64,000 nt of DNA from Pristionchus mayeri. Its lineage: Eukaryota; Nematoda; Chromadorea; Rhabditida; Neodiplogasteridae. This document shows positions 11,668 to 23,031 of this stretch, one piece after another. Under the pieces are notes generated by a model. That model saw nothing but the letters and a program-made list of their open reading frames with translations. It was not told the DNA's origin and did no database searches. The stretch is from NCBI GenBank assembly GCA_036245805.1, contig BTRK01000005.1, forward strand, positions 39,165,469 to 39,229,468. Reading direction: 5' to 3'. Both the position numbers and the translations under genes were made by a program. Within the stretch, counting starts at the first letter, position 1. Every line of letters starts with the position of its first letter.

Positions 11668-13485
11668 TTTGCCTAAGAATCGAACAGAGGCTGGCGCAGC
11701 AAAATTATTCAATTTTCTTATTCAATTCAATTTTCGATTTCATGTGATTTGGGGTTTTCAAAGGTGCTGAAGGCGATGGGGATATTCATTTTGAACGAGG
11801 AGGCCCCGTTGGCTCCAGACAAAGTTGCGTTGAAATCAGATTTCATTGCAAATCTCGCGCACTAATTTTGCTAAAATTAACAGAATTTTTTTCCTGGTGC
11901 AGAATAAGATGGCGAACACGCCTATCTAATTCTTTTAGCATACTTATCAAAAATACTTTTAATGAGCTAAAACATGAAACTTTGCGCGGAGTAGGAATAG
12001 AGTATCAAGAAATATAATAGATAGATCTGACCGGCTTGGTGAGAGGAGTCCAAATCTAAATTTATCTATAAAATAATCTAAATCTATTTATAGCCAATTT
12101 TGGCATCAACATTTTGCAAAAACATTAATATAGTTAGACCCCGCAAGCTCCGCCCACTTGGCTCTGACACTAAAAACCCACGAAAACGAGATCGGAGGAA
12201 CACAGTCTTCATTCTCAACCAAATCACTCGCTCAAAAATGATTTCAGAAGCTCTTTTCATCCTCTTTCGATTGAGCTTCCGTGTCCTTACACACATCTTC
12301 TTTGAGTAGGTCAAAATACTAGTTTTATAGTGCGCATTTATAGTGCTCTCACTATAAAATTTGTGTGCTGACCTACTCAGAGAAGGATTTTCCAAGGTCA
12401 CGGAGGTTCAATCGAAAGAGGGTGAAAGAGCTTCTAAATTTGACTTTGAGCGAGTGATTTGTTTGAGAATGAAGCGTGTGTTCCCTCCGCGCGCAGAATT
12501 TTCTAATAGAGAGGACGCACGGAAAAGAGTTGCAAGGGGGCGGATTCCGAGCGCCTTCTTTGCCCATCTCTCTCACCCGGCGCGTGTAGAGAGCTGTCTC
12601 CCATACGAAAGGGCGCAAGTGCATCGCTCTCCCGTCTCACTTTGCTAGGGTGAGGCACAACCGGGAAAGGGCGAAGCCCTGTCCAATTTTTTGGCGATTT
12701 GACTGGGGAGTGGACGGAATTGGCTCCGCCCCTCTCGCCATCGTCTCGCTTTTCTGCTGCTCCCCGTTGACACCTTTTCGCCTACTTCTTGAGCTCCTGT
12801 ACGATACAGAGATAAAATATCGACAAACGTCCAAAAGTGTCATCTTATGGGGACCCCAACGGGCAGGTTGAGCATAATTGGGATGACATAGCTTCATTTC
12901 GGCTCCCCCCTTGTGGTCCCTAAATATAGTGAAGCATTTTTGCGAGAAAAGCGCTTGTTGACCCTCTTCCCATCTGTCTCTCCCTCTCCCTCATCTCTAC
13001 TCTCTCCATTTCATGTTATCTCTCTCCTCAGCCAGGGGGGAGGCAGCTCACGAGAGGGGCGAATCAACTCTTTTACTGTCAAAGTGCTTCACTTTATTAA
13101 TTTTGTCTACAAATTTAGATTTGGGCTCCTCTCATTAAGCCGATCAGATCTATGTATTTATTGATACTCTATTCCTACTCAAAATTTCATTTTTAGTTCA
13201 TTAAAAAATTATTTTTGAAAACTACGATAAATGAATTAGATAGGCGTGTTCGCCATCTTATTCTGCACCAGGAAAAAAATCAGTTAATTTTAGCAAAATT
13301 GGTGTGCGAGATTTGCAATGAAATCTGATTTCAACGCAACTTTGTCTGGAGCCAACGGGACCTCCTCGTGCAAAATGAATATCCCCATCGTCTTCAGCAC
13401 CTTTGATAACCTCAAATCACATGAAATTAGAAAATTGAAAAATTTTGCTGTGCCAGCCTCTGTTCGATTCTTAGGCAAACGGTAA
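11668..13485. repeat. Foldback element of the TAAGARTCG-end family (11.7 kb copy)
   Basis: The left end reads CCGTTTGCCTAAGAATCGAACAGAGG and the right end is its inverse near 13,460-13,485. The arms pair over about 400-450 bp (shared words GTTGAAATCAGATTTCATTGC, AGATAGGCGTGTTCGCCATC in one orientation, and GGAGTAGGAATAGAGTATCA). The middle is occupied by a family A element at 12,128-12,930. The arms are alignable to the sequences that flank the Maverick. Confidence 0.75.
12128..12930. mobile_element. Non-autonomous DNA element, family A, copy 2 (about 0.8 kb)
   Basis: Begins TTAGACCCCGCAAGCTCCGC and ends CCCTTGTGGTCCCTAAATATAG. It has an internal imperfect inverted repeat around 12,300-12,360 (GAGTAGGTC...GACCTACTC). 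It shares blocks with copies at 5,813 and 35,646. No transposase or convincing coding frame. Confidence 0.65.
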
Positions 13486-14725
13486 TATTAAATACCTGCT
13501 GAAATACAGTGGGAACACAATTCTATCGTAAAGAGATGTATCAACATACGGTGATCGTAGGAACGCAACAGCATAACGCTTCAACATCTGCGATATAAGC
13601 ATATGGTGATCATTTAATCATCAATACTCGGGAGATTAGGGACACAGTAGATCCCTATATCGCTTATCCTATCACAAACCATGGTTTCTTCTTCAGTTAA
13701 ATTTTCTTCGGAGATCAAAAATTCACTTCATGGATTAGAATAAAGTCGTTCGATGACCAACATTACGGAAGGCACCTGCAATAAATTTAAATAAAAGCGG
13801 CAATGTTGTATTACAAGCATTGACTCTTCACATAATAGCCCATAATAAAAATAGGCAAATCATAAATCATAATCATCACTCACACCTATTCCATCTCGAT
13901 CAGTAACGAGATCAGTTCTATACGAGATGGTATCATATAGAATACATCTATATTCTGAAGGAGATATAAACTGGCAAGTGAATGACATATTCATGAGAAC
14001 GTTATTTTTTGTCTTTAGTTTGAAAATTCTGAAATTCGAATAATTATTCAAATTCAAATTCAAACAAAAAAACTGGAGTGCAACAGATTTATCTCGGCTG
14101 TAGAATTTAAATGTAGGGAACCTCCGGATGTGCGCCAAAATTCGAAAATTTGCAATGCGTCGCGGACACGCACTACTAGCTACGTATCGACGGCGAGAGA
14201 GTATGAGAAACGAGGAAGGCGTGACCGTGTCGAATGATGTATACCAGTATGAAAATTGGAGGGAATATAGTTTACGCACAGGACTGTTTACAGCATGGAA
14301 TCCCTCTTTCTTATTGCCAAATTCACTCTTTCGTAAAGTTGAATTCTTCGAATTTCTGCACAAAAAGTTTTCGTGATCACAAGAGATTGAACCACAATGC
14401 ATATGCAATAGAGCGCCGACTCATTCTACAATTATTCATCCCATACAATCCATTCTACCCTACATGGCCTCATAACGATCCCCACTTGATAAATGCAAAA
14501 CAGTATGAAACGTCGGCTACCGTAACCTTCCTGCCCTCACCTCCATCTCCTCGATAAGCACTCCCTTAGTGGTGATCTCCTTCTCTCCCTCCTACATTAT
14601 CTCTTCGTCTTCTGCGACCTCTCGCACGCCCAGTTCGTAGATGGAAGCTGTCTTCTGAAGAAATGAGGCAATATCGATCGATTTGGGATGAGCGCAGTAT
14701 TCCGTGCACCGTTTTCATGCTCTTA
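13486..14725. other. Intergenic DNA; one unassigned 182-codon frame
   Basis: A minus-strand open frame (13,860-14,408) encodes a 182-residue sequence with no domain I recognise, no signal peptide and no flanking exons of coding character. I treat it as an unsupported frame. Nothing else is seen here. Confidence 0.4.
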
Positions 14726-14936
14726 TCGAGCACAGCGTGTCAGACCAGACAATCTGGCGGCGGAGAGATTTTTCGCACTCTCGATTGCAATGTATCGAAC
14801 TGAATTAATTGAGTAAATGTAATCGATGAAGCGTATTACAAATTGAGAGTTCCAGCGATAAGTATAGAGGCATAATTAATACGTCTTGTGAAACTCATTT
14901 TGAAACATATATTTCGAAATTCAATAGATGATGATT

Positions 14937-15215
14937 TTAAAATGAGAACACGTTTGAGCACAATATCGGCTTGTGGCGTATTTTCTGAATCCTCATGACC
15001 AACTCTAAAAGTGCAGCCGACAGATTTTTGATATTGCTTTTAGTATTCAAATAATCATGAAAAATGTACGTTTTGTTGCACGTTTATAGCCATTATTCGA
15101 ATACAAAAAATAAATCTACAAATCTGTCGGTTGCAATTGCAGAGCTGATCATGAGGATTCAGAAAATACCCCACAAGTGGGGTCTGCCGATATTGTGCTC
15201 AGACTAGTTCTCATT
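14937..15215. mobile_element. Short foldback MITE (about 280 bp)
   Basis: The termini AAAATGAGAACACGTTTGAGC and its inverse pair, followed by inverted ATATTGTGCTCA/TGAGCACAATAT and GGATTCAGAAAATA/TATTTTCTGAATCC. It abuts the left arm of the repeat that flanks the Maverick. No coding capacity. Confidence 0.7.
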
Positions 15216-15462
15216 TTAAGAACCCGTTTGGATAAGAATCGGACAATTGTTGGCATCGGCCAAAAAAGTAAAATCCTTGAAACTCTAGGTTTTGGGGTTA
15301 TCTGACACGCTGATGACGATAGGCATATTCATTTCGCTCAGAAATTAGCCGTTAGCTCCATATGGCTTGACGTCGAAATCTGACTTTTTCGAATAAGTGG
15401 CTTCCAGAGATCGCTAAAATTAATCGAAATGCAGAATTGAAGCAGAATTGAAGAGAAGAAAT
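15216..15462. repeat. Left foldback arm flanking the Maverick
   Basis: Begins TTAAGAACCCGTTTGGATAAG and is the inverse of about 34,690-34,943, with several per cent divergence and small indels. The arm resembles the arms of the element at 11,668-13,485, so the Maverick lies inside, or is fused to, a pre-existing foldback element of this family. Confidence 0.7.
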
Positions 15463-15862
15463 GGCGATCACGTCTGTGTATATAATTGTTCATTAATTAT
15501 TAAAATTAATTAATAAAAATTAACTTTTGAACGCTTTAATTGTACCCAGAGAGACTAGCACCAATCTGACCGTCATGAAGAGAGGAATCCAAAAATGTCT
15601 TTAAATCTGCGAAAAAAGGTCGCGGTAAGATAGTAGATATAGCACTTGTGAGAACACATTTTGATTGACAGGTCGGCCCCTTTGATCTTTTAGCTCCGCC
15701 CCTTTTGGGGAAGCCCCGCCCCTTTCCCATGCGATTTCCCTCGATGACCTTGATCTTTGATCCTTGATCTTTGGTCTTTCCTCCAGATTATCGATTTTTC
15801 TCTCCGGTAGGTCAAACTACACGATTATCGATTTTTCACGCGGTTGTCCCTCAGGATTCAGA

Positions 15863-16010
15863 TGACGTCATCACTACGACGTCAGGATTCAGATTGCGAA
15901 ATATCAGATGACGTCATCGTCGATCAACGAAGATGACGTCATCTGGATTCAGATGACGAAATCTCCGATGACGTCATCAGACTGCCTCAGGTGGCACGTC
16001 TGATGACGTT
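15863..16010. promoter_or_regulatory. Cluster of CREB/ATF-type TGACGTCA palindromes (left TIR)
   Basis: Four perfect TGACGTCA sites at 15,863, 15,909, 15,934 and 15,969, each embedded in GATGACGTCATC, plus degenerate versions near 15,878, 15,950 and 16,002. The spacing is about 25-46 bp. TGACGTCA is the classic bZIP (CREB/ATF) site. The matching right-TIR cluster is at 33,645-33,790. A regulatory or replication role is inferred. Confidence 0.6.
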
Positions 16011-16154
16011 ATCGCCAGGATGGGTAGGGAGGGAGAGGACAACCGCGGTAAATAGGCGAAAAATAGAGAGAAAATAGAGACACACCCGCACGCGGCGAGC
16101 GCTCGGTGTTAGACTGAGCTCTCCTCTCCCTCGCGGTCCCTTAGCCCCGCCCAC

Positions 16155-16325
16155 CCTCTCACTTTTGCACACTCTCTCACTTTCACTCTGCTTCTCTGTG
16201 CCCTCTCACTTTTGCACACTCTCTCACTTGCACTCTGCTTCTCTGTACCCTCTCATTTTTGCACACTCTCTCGCTGTCACTCTGTCTCTCTGTGTCCTCT
16301 CGTTTTGCACACTCTCTCGCTGGTA
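16155..16325. repeat. TIR minisatellite of about 46-bp CT-rich units (left)
   Basis: About four imperfect units built from CTCTCACTTTTGCACACTCT followed by CTCACT...CTGCTTCTCTGTG. The mirrored array is at 33,330-33,500. Minus/plus open frames here (serine/arginine-rich) are by-products of the repeat. Confidence 0.8.
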
Positions 16326-16452
16326 GTTCTCTCCCTCCGCCCAGGCTGCCTCCTCCCGGCGAATTTGAATTTGAATTTCTCCCACATGAGCCTCTCACCT
16401 ACAGTATACCACACCGTGCGTTTTCGCGGTAGGAGCCCGATTTGAATTGGAA

Positions 16453-16560
16453 TTTTGGCGGGAATACCGTACCACCCTGATATGCACGCGAGTACTTACT
16501 GTACCCGCGCCCATTGGTTTCCAAGGTGGGGGCAGATTTGAATTTGAATTTTGGCGGGAA
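16453..16560 (+). promoter_or_regulatory. Two E2F-like sites TTTTGGCGGGAA (left TIR)
   Basis: The 12-mer TTTTGGCGGGAA occurs at 16,453-16,464 and 16,549-16,560, each preceded by GAATTTGAA-type words. It matches the E2F/DP consensus. Mirrored copies are at 33,093-33,104 and 33,189-33,200. Function is inferred from the motif only. Confidence 0.5.
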
Positions 16561-16995
16561 TGCAGTGTATGTCGCAAGTGGACCTACAGTACTTTGTGCC
16601 GCTCGTTTTCGCGGTAGGAGTCCGATTTGAATTTCATTTTCGTGTGACTACCGTACACATCCTGATTTTCACGTTGGACGTCTACTGTAGTCAGTGGAGT
16701 CCACTCAAATTTGAACTTGAAGGACGAGCTCTTCCTCCCTAGCTCTCTCCTGCTCGATTTGAATTGAAGGTCGTCTCCCCTCTCACTCTCTGTGCCCTCT
16801 CTGGTCGATACAGTCTCTCTCTCACCAGCTACCCTCCTCCCGCTCTGACTGCCTCCTCTCGCCGAATTCGAATTTGAATTGGAGGTCAGTTACCGTGTTC
16901 CCCTTAACACATACGCGCAATAGGTATCTTGAGAATGAAGATATTTATTGGTTGTGAAAATAGATGGGAATCTTAGTTGGATGAGCTAACGTAGT

Positions 16996-17449
16996 TCAAC
17001 GGAAGGCGACTACAGTTACCGACAGAGCATCTTCTAGTGTAATAGGGCTTCCAGACTGTTGGAAGCAGTATAAGTATCTACGCAGGAGAGCTCCAATGTC
17101 ATCCCTCAGAATATCGAAGTGAATGAAGAAAGCATTATCTTGGAATCTCAAATCAGGGTGCTCAATTCTTAGGCATGTCCTTCTTGTAGGACCGTTAACT
17201 ATTTGGAGCAGGTAAGCCGTTGCGGCGTTTACAGCGTCAACGAAGGAAGAGTGACGTCCTTCGTTCAACTTGAAAACGGCTTGAATCTCTTGGGCTGTCG
17301 TGCCCACTGGGCGAGTCCATAGTCCTCGTAGTTGGAAGTCATCTGAAGAATAACGTTTTGAACTATGACTGATGTGTACCTGTTTGATGTGTAACCGATA
17401 GGGAGAGAAAGCGTTCTTCTAGATGCGGTATGAGGTCATGCGCATCCAT
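16996..17449 (-). CDS. Maverick small protein of unknown function (138 aa, two exons)
   Basis: Exon 1 runs 17,449-17,380 from an ATG (MDAHDLIPHLEERF...), and exon 2 runs 17,342-16,996. The 37-nt intron 17,343-17,379 has GTACAC/TTCAG borders and joins the frames in phase, giving 138 residues. The sequence is mildly acidic and leucine-rich with no motif I recognise, no signal peptide and no membrane segment. It is the outermost gene on the left side, reading toward the TIR and divergent from the polymerase gene at 17,739. It could be a regulatory or virion accessory protein; I do not assign a role. Confidence 0.65.
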
Positions 17450-17659
17450 GATGAAAGTGTAAGTCCAGAGGTGGAACTGGAAGAAGACCGTCAATCTACC
17501 ACGAACGTGCGACTGTGAACTGAACAGTTGTTCCTACCGCGCACAATCCTCCTCCCATTCCGTCTCTCACCTAGAGAGTGCAAAGAGAAAAAGATGGGGG
17601 GATAGATAGTATACAAACAGTGTAGAAGCGAGACGGCGAAAGAAGGCTAACCTTGAAGA

Positions 17660-17675
17660 ACCCCTATTTAAGGAG
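17660..17675 (+). promoter_or_regulatory. Possible TATA-like element upstream of the polymerase gene
   Basis: CTATTTAAGG lies about 70 nt upstream of the polymerase ATG at 17,739 in the divergent interval between two Maverick genes. Support is by sequence and position only. Confidence 0.3.
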
Positions 17676-17738
17676 CGCCCTGGAAGTTAAAAAAGTATCT
17701 GAACGAGTTGTCTACCTTCTGGTGTAATCTACTCGAGG

Positions 17739-20700
17739 ATGTCTGACGTGGCACGAGATGGGAAGAAACGTCGTGCTAATACTTTCGAAGGTGTGAGTGG
17801 ATTCCCTCGCATAGTGCAGGTATGATTTGTATGTGGAGTTTGCGAAAAAGTAATATCTACCTTCTTAGGATAACATTGCGCTCGCGAGGTCCATCTACAT
17901 TGGCACATTACTCTCACGTAGGGAAGAGATCCGTGATGAAGTACTTTGGATGGGAGTGCATGACAGTCATCTAATTGAAGATCCTATTAAGAGGAAGGAG
18001 TACAAGGACTTATGCAAACTCATGACAAATGTAGGTGTACAGTAATTATTTACCTACTGATAGATATTATTGCAGTCGCTCAAAGTTCCCAACACTCAGA
18101 CCAAGAATGTTGAAATGTTCAGTCTCAATACTTTCGGTGTCTTACCTCAGTATATCACGATCGACACCCTACCGTATGCCCAGTATCGACTTAAAGGTTC
18201 TTATAGGCTGGCAGTTTTCGGTTACGTAAGTGACCTACTTAAACAATTTTGGAATCCTAATCACAGTTCGCGGTATCTAAAATGTGTTACGAAGAGTGGA
18301 TCGGAGATACCGTCGAGCCGAAGACTATTATACTGATGACTGATGGACATAAGTGGGACGTCGTGGACGAGTGTAAGTCTCTCTACAACAAGCATTTCTG
18401 CAGAGGATGTCTACACCCATCAGGATCCAAGCTGTATCATAAGTTAGCTGGTTCAATAAACAAGTATGCTTTATTAATATCAGATGTGACTATGTGTGCT
18501 CCAGCTGCTCTTTCCTGAACATGAAAGGAAAATGTGATGGGAAAGAGGATATCGAATGTGATGACTGTGGATTTCACTTCAACAGCAAGGTAGACGTACC
18601 AACAGTTAAAGTAATGATTATTGATAATCCAGAACTGTTTCGAGAAGCATAAGTATAAGAAGTGTGGTAAGTTTAGGAGTCGATGTGAAGCACTGAAAGT
18701 CTGCAAAGAGCGAGTACAAGAAGGTTTAGAAACCCTACTATTTGAACCGTTCAGTTGCGATGCGATCTACCGGACAACGACGGGTGAACACGTGTGCGGT
18801 GAAACTGTATACTGTAATATGTGCCAAGAGTACACCTCGGACGTCCACGAGTGTAACTGGCCGGAATTTACGGAGACTCAATGATTGAGGATGCAGAAAA
18901 AGCAGGAATCCTTCAAAATGGCCTTTTTCGACATTGAGACAGTACAAGGTTATGAGGATGAAGATGGTGAGATGCAGTACTACAACGGGCACATGTGCAG
19001 CACCATCGTCTTGAGAAAGGTGTTGAAGGGAGAGATGTCTGAATGCTTACGTTCACTTTCAAGTGTGTTACAAGTGTGTCGACCTCCCTGATACTGCTGA
19101 CTGTACCCTTTGCAAAGACTGTGAAGTGATTTTCAACTACTCGTCTCCCGATGATCCTGATGATAAGGTAGCCTATCTAACGTAGGAGTGATATACTCTG
19201 CATTATTGTAGGTTGTGAAAGCGTTCTGCAACTATGTCGTTAATGACCCCACAATGATTGGAAGGTATTTCTCACGATGTTAACCCAACGCTAATTGCCT
19301 GATATCAGAATGATTTACTCTCACAACGGAGGACGGTTCGACACTCATCTGGTGATGCAGGAGTTTATCAGAATGGGATTTGTTCCGAAGGTGTTGAATA
19401 AAGGGTCGACTCTCATCAAAGTGGAAATCAAAACGAAAGGGAGAGCCGCAATATCTTTCAAAGTTGGTTCATTGTCCTTCGACCAGATGTATAGAGTCTC
19501 CCTCTCAGGACTCGTACTGTATTATACCCATGGCACTTGGAGAGTTCACGAAGGCCTTCGACCTACCATGTGAATCAAAAGGTTATCAGCAACCTATAGC
19601 TATTGTCATATGTCCTATTCAGGGAATTTAGGGAATCTCGCTAACATGAAGAAGAATTGGGGACGAATTTGGGATTCAATCCCACCCAAACACTACTTCG
19701 GATACAAGTATATGAAGTTGAGTGCTCAGAGTGAGTTCAACAAGTGGTACTCTACGATGGAAGGAAAACCATGGAACCAGGATGAAGAGATCCTTAAATA
19801 TTGCAGTAAGTTTTCACAAGGAAAAACAACTACAAATCATATCTTCGTTCAGGACAGGATGTGAAGATTCTTCAACTTGCCTGTCTCCGGTACCGTGAGA
19901 TAATGATGGAGGAAACGGGATGGTTTCCGTTCACTGTCAGCAACACACTAGCCTCGTATTGTCAGTGGCAGTTGAGGACTGAGTACATCAACCATAAGGA
20001 TATGCCGTATCTTCCTGAAGGTATTTACCAAAAGAATCCTCGGCATCATTTTCAAATTCACTTCGGAAGGATTCGGCTTGAAGAAGCAGTCTCCTCTCAA
20101 AATCAAGTATGTGAAGTGGTTGGAGGACACACTTGGTAGACCCCTCCGTCACACTTACAGTCCAAACGGAGAGAAAGTTAGTGTAGGACGAGAGTAAAGG
20201 TTAAAGCAACACCTTGAAGGTATTCCGGATAAAATCCCGTAGGCACGCTGTTGACTGTTTTGACGACCATGATGGCAAGATGAAGATAACCCAAATTCTG
20301 AATTGCTTCTATCATGGATGTCCAACTTGTTATCCGGGAAGGACCAAACTCGTTGGAGGGGAGGCTGCCGAGGAACTTCTTCTCCGAACAAACAAGAGGA
20401 TGGATCGACTTCGAACTGTCTGCCCGGACGTGGAACCGGTTTGGGAGTGTAAAATACAGGCGATGTTAAAGGACAATGAGGAGATGCGGAAATTCTTTGA
20501 TGGAATAGAGGTGATAAAAGGGGAAAATCATTGACAAGTAAGATCTTGTAGATTGTCGGGAGACTAAAACCTCGAGACGCACTCTATGGTGGACGAGTTA
20601 AAGTTTTCCGAGCTTTCCTGAAGAGAGTAACCAATGAGAAGAAGATCTGTTATTTTGATATAGTATCCATGTATCCGTCGGTTCAGGCGTTGAGGTACGC

Positions 20701-22373
20701 TACTATCAGTGTTAGTGTAGAGCCCGCCTAATCCAGGGAGTATCCGCTCGGCCAGCCAGAGGTGAAGACGGCAGGTTTCGAACCTATCACTGGAACCAAG
20801 CTTCCGTACCGAGGTCTCATCAAACTGCGTATTCTTCCTCCTCGTAACCTCTCAACTGCTGTACTCCATGTTCACGTGGACAGTGGTCTTCTTCCCTCTC
20901 TGTTTCACCTGTGCTAACGAGCAACAACAAGTGTGCACTCACGAAGATGATATGGAGAGGTCGTGGGTAGGCACGTACTCGACTGTGGAGGTAGAACGAG
21001 CCCTGGAGGAGGGGTACAGAGTGATGAAGTTAGTTCGAGAGTCTCAAGTTTGCAAAAGTCAATTTTCAGGATTTATGAGACATGGCATTGGTCTCGCTGG
21101 AGTGGGGAGGTGTACAGAGGATATTTCCGGAAGATGATGAAGATGAAGGCGAGTCTCATACATCTGATTTGGGAGGTGAAAGTTCGTTTACAGTTCGCAG
21201 CTAGTCCTTTCCCTTCAAACGTTAACACTGACGAAGAGAGAGCTGACTACTGCCGTAGAATTGGTCAGAAGTTAGGCTTCACCATCACACCAGACGAGAT
21301 CCAGCCCTCTGCGAGTAGAAGAACAGTCGCGAAGTTGTGCTGCAACTCTGCATGGGGGTTAGATTAACAGTTATCACAAGGATCACTTTGCATCTGTTAA
21401 GGAAACTGGCAGAGCGAGGTTCACACTCTCAAAGAGAGTATATGATGAATGATCGGTACTTGGAACTCTGCCTCGATCCTACTCGAGAGATCACGGATGT
21501 GAATGTCGCCGACGCCAAGCACGGTATCCTTCTCGTTAACCACAAGCCCAGGAAGGAGACCATTCGAGCGAACAGGTAAGAGCTACAGCGAAAAGTAGTG
21601 TTACCTGCTCACTTTTAGGTTTTCGGCAGTTCACCACGCCGTATACGTGACTTCATACGCCAGGTTAATGCTCTATGATATCATGAAGAGTGCAGGAGAA
21701 GGGGCCGCGTATTGTGACACGGTAAGACAACAGAGATTGATAGTATTAAACCATACTTCAGGACTCTATCGTGTTCATGGTAGACGAGAACTTCCCCAAC
21801 CCTCTCGGAGACCTCTTAACGGACGAGCTTGGAGATCTGAGTGATGAGCTGAAGGAAGGATGGAGAATCAATGAGGCAGTGTTTGCCGGCTGTAAGTACT
21901 CGAAATCCAAGTAGTATCGGGCTACGACTAGGATTACGCCTGAGATTTCAGCGAAGAACTACTCCATGCTTCTGGAGAACCCGAATACTGGAGAAGTCGG
22001 TCTCAAGCAAGCCCTTCTAGGGTTCACCAAGGACGCCCAAGCAGCCCATCTTCTATCTCACAATAACATTAGAGCGATGGTACTCAAGGAGAAGGATGCT
22101 CCTTCCTTTATTCCCCTATCTAGGACTGAGCTGAAGCGTAAAAACGGAGGTATTGTAACGGTGATGCAGACTAAGAAGTACAGACCCTGGTTAGTCAAAG
22201 ACGCTATTCGAGGGGAAGGTGAGGAAGTACGTACAGTTCCTTATGGGTTCGATGGATATGTGTCATTCGTTGTAAGTGTCTTGCCACGTGCTTGTCATGC
22301 TTGTATTTTCCTTTCTACTTATCAATTGTATCAACTATAAATTATTCCTGAAAAGTTCTCTGACACATCATGA
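17739..22373 (+). CDS. Maverick protein-primed DNA polymerase B (pPolB), spliced
   Basis: Starts at ATG 17,739. About 16 mostly short introns (about 37-55 nt; for example 17,820-17,868, 18,031-18,075, 18,226-18,266, 18,443-18,483) restore the frame phase by phase. Order of motifs: a cysteine-rich N-terminal region (CSSC, CDDC at 18.5 kb), Exo I FDIET (18,930), Exo II NGGRFDTH (19,325), KDSYCIIPMALGEF (19,510), Exo III YCRQDVKIL (split by an intron at 19,805), polymerase motif A FDIVSMYPS (20,655), PPRNL (20,840), motif B KLCCNSAWG (21,335), motif C CDTDS (split at 21,720) and KNYSM (21,955). A 39-nt intron (about 18,855-18,893) removes an apparent TGA, and a 44-nt intron after NSAWG removes another break. 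One frame change near 20,880, before FFPLCFTC, has no good intron and may be a real frameshift or sequence error. The last exon probably ends at 22,373; without the last splice it would end at 22,340. Confidence 0.9.
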
Positions 22374-23031
22374 ACGATTGCTGAGGTCTTCTGGCGAAGT
22401 GTTAGAGTTCGAGGTGACAAAAACAAGTGTTACCCTTTTGAACGATAACACAGTACACCTAACCGAACCCTCTTGGAAACATGTGGAAGTGATCTCACGT
22501 GATGAGTTGTACTATGACAGCAATTGTACTCTGTATCATAGACTTATCAGAAGTCCAAGTTCTGACATTGTTCTCGCTCATGATGTCACATGTTTCACGT
22601 TCGACCACATATCCAACCAATTATGGTGGGTGTCCCTGCCTGATTCACTATGTTCATTCCTCGGGTATGTGAGGCGGAACTTCACTCGAAACTGTTCGGA
22701 GATGGTCGTCGCGAACGGTACGATCGTTCTCCGGAACAGTGACGGACTACTCTTTCTGGACGGGCATTCTATCGGTACCGGGTACTCGTTCACACCGTTC
22801 ACTGCCTTGAAGGTCACCGAAAGGGAGAGGAGGGAGGCGGAGCATAAAGGGGAGGAGTTCTCACTTCCCTACCTGCCGTTAGTCTGTGTACTTGCACTCG
22901 TGTTCATCCCATCCGTAAATGTCTCAAGACTTCTTAAAGTACGAGAATCTCCTAAAAGAATGTCACCCCGACTTGTACAACCGACTGAAGCAGAGCGGTT
23001 CGCCAAACCACCTTATGAGAGCAGTGTTTGA
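22297..23031 (+). CDS. Small type I membrane glycoprotein-like Maverick protein (244 aa)
   Basis: From ATG 22,297 the frame begins MLVFSFLLINCIN, a plausible signal peptide. The ectodomain has four N-glycosylation sequons (NCT, NFT, NCS, NGT) and several cysteines. A hydrophobic run near residues 192-208 (PLVCVLALVFIPSV) could span the membrane, leaving a short basic tail. I do not recognise a family and no known fusogen signature is visible. The start lies within the last intron of the polymerase gene, and the 3' end overlaps the next gene by 113 nt in another frame. A secreted or membrane role is inferred from topology. A virion envelope component is one possibility, but Polinton particles are not known to need one. 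Confidence 0.65.
   Translation: MLVFSFLLINCINYKLFLKSSLTHHERLLRSSGEVLEFEVTKTSVTLLNDNTVHLTEPSWKHVEVISRDELYYDSNCTLYHRLIRSPSSDIVLAHDVTCFTFDHISNQLWWVSLPDSLCSFLGYVRRNFTRNCSEMVVANGTIVLRNSDGLLFLDGHSIGTGYSFTPFTALKVTERERREAEHKGEEFSLPYLPLVCVLALVFIPSVNVSRLLKVRESPKRMSPRLVQPTEAERFAKPPYESSV

Larger units (their letters stand above)
15463..16892 (+). repeat. Maverick left terminal inverted repeat
   Basis: Inverse of 32,768-34,203 with only a few differences. In order from the outside it contains an AT-rich segment (15,478-15,530), GC-box-like CCGCCCC blocks (15,690-15,725), a cluster of TGACGTCA palindromes (15,863-16,010), a CT-rich minisatellite (16,155-16,325), and repeated TTTGAATTTGAATTT words with two TTTTGGCGGGAA sites. 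The inner limit is at the GGAGGTC just after 16,880. Confidence 0.95.

Noticed and set aside
13860..14408. 182-codon minus-strand frame as a gene
   Set aside because: No domain, no splice context and biased composition; an AT-rich chance frame is the simpler reading.
15536..16742. Protein genes in the Maverick terminal repeats
   Set aside because: The frames follow the CT-rich minisatellite and are mirrored in both TIRs; no coding signature.
18855..18900. TGA at 18,882 as a nonsense mutation in the polymerase gene
   Set aside because: A 39-nt intron with GT/AG borders removes it and keeps the frame into the FDIET motif.
21330..21420. Frame break after the polymerase NSAWG motif as a frameshift
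   Set aside because: A 44-nt intron (GTTAGA...GTTAAG) restores the frame into the expected downstream segment.
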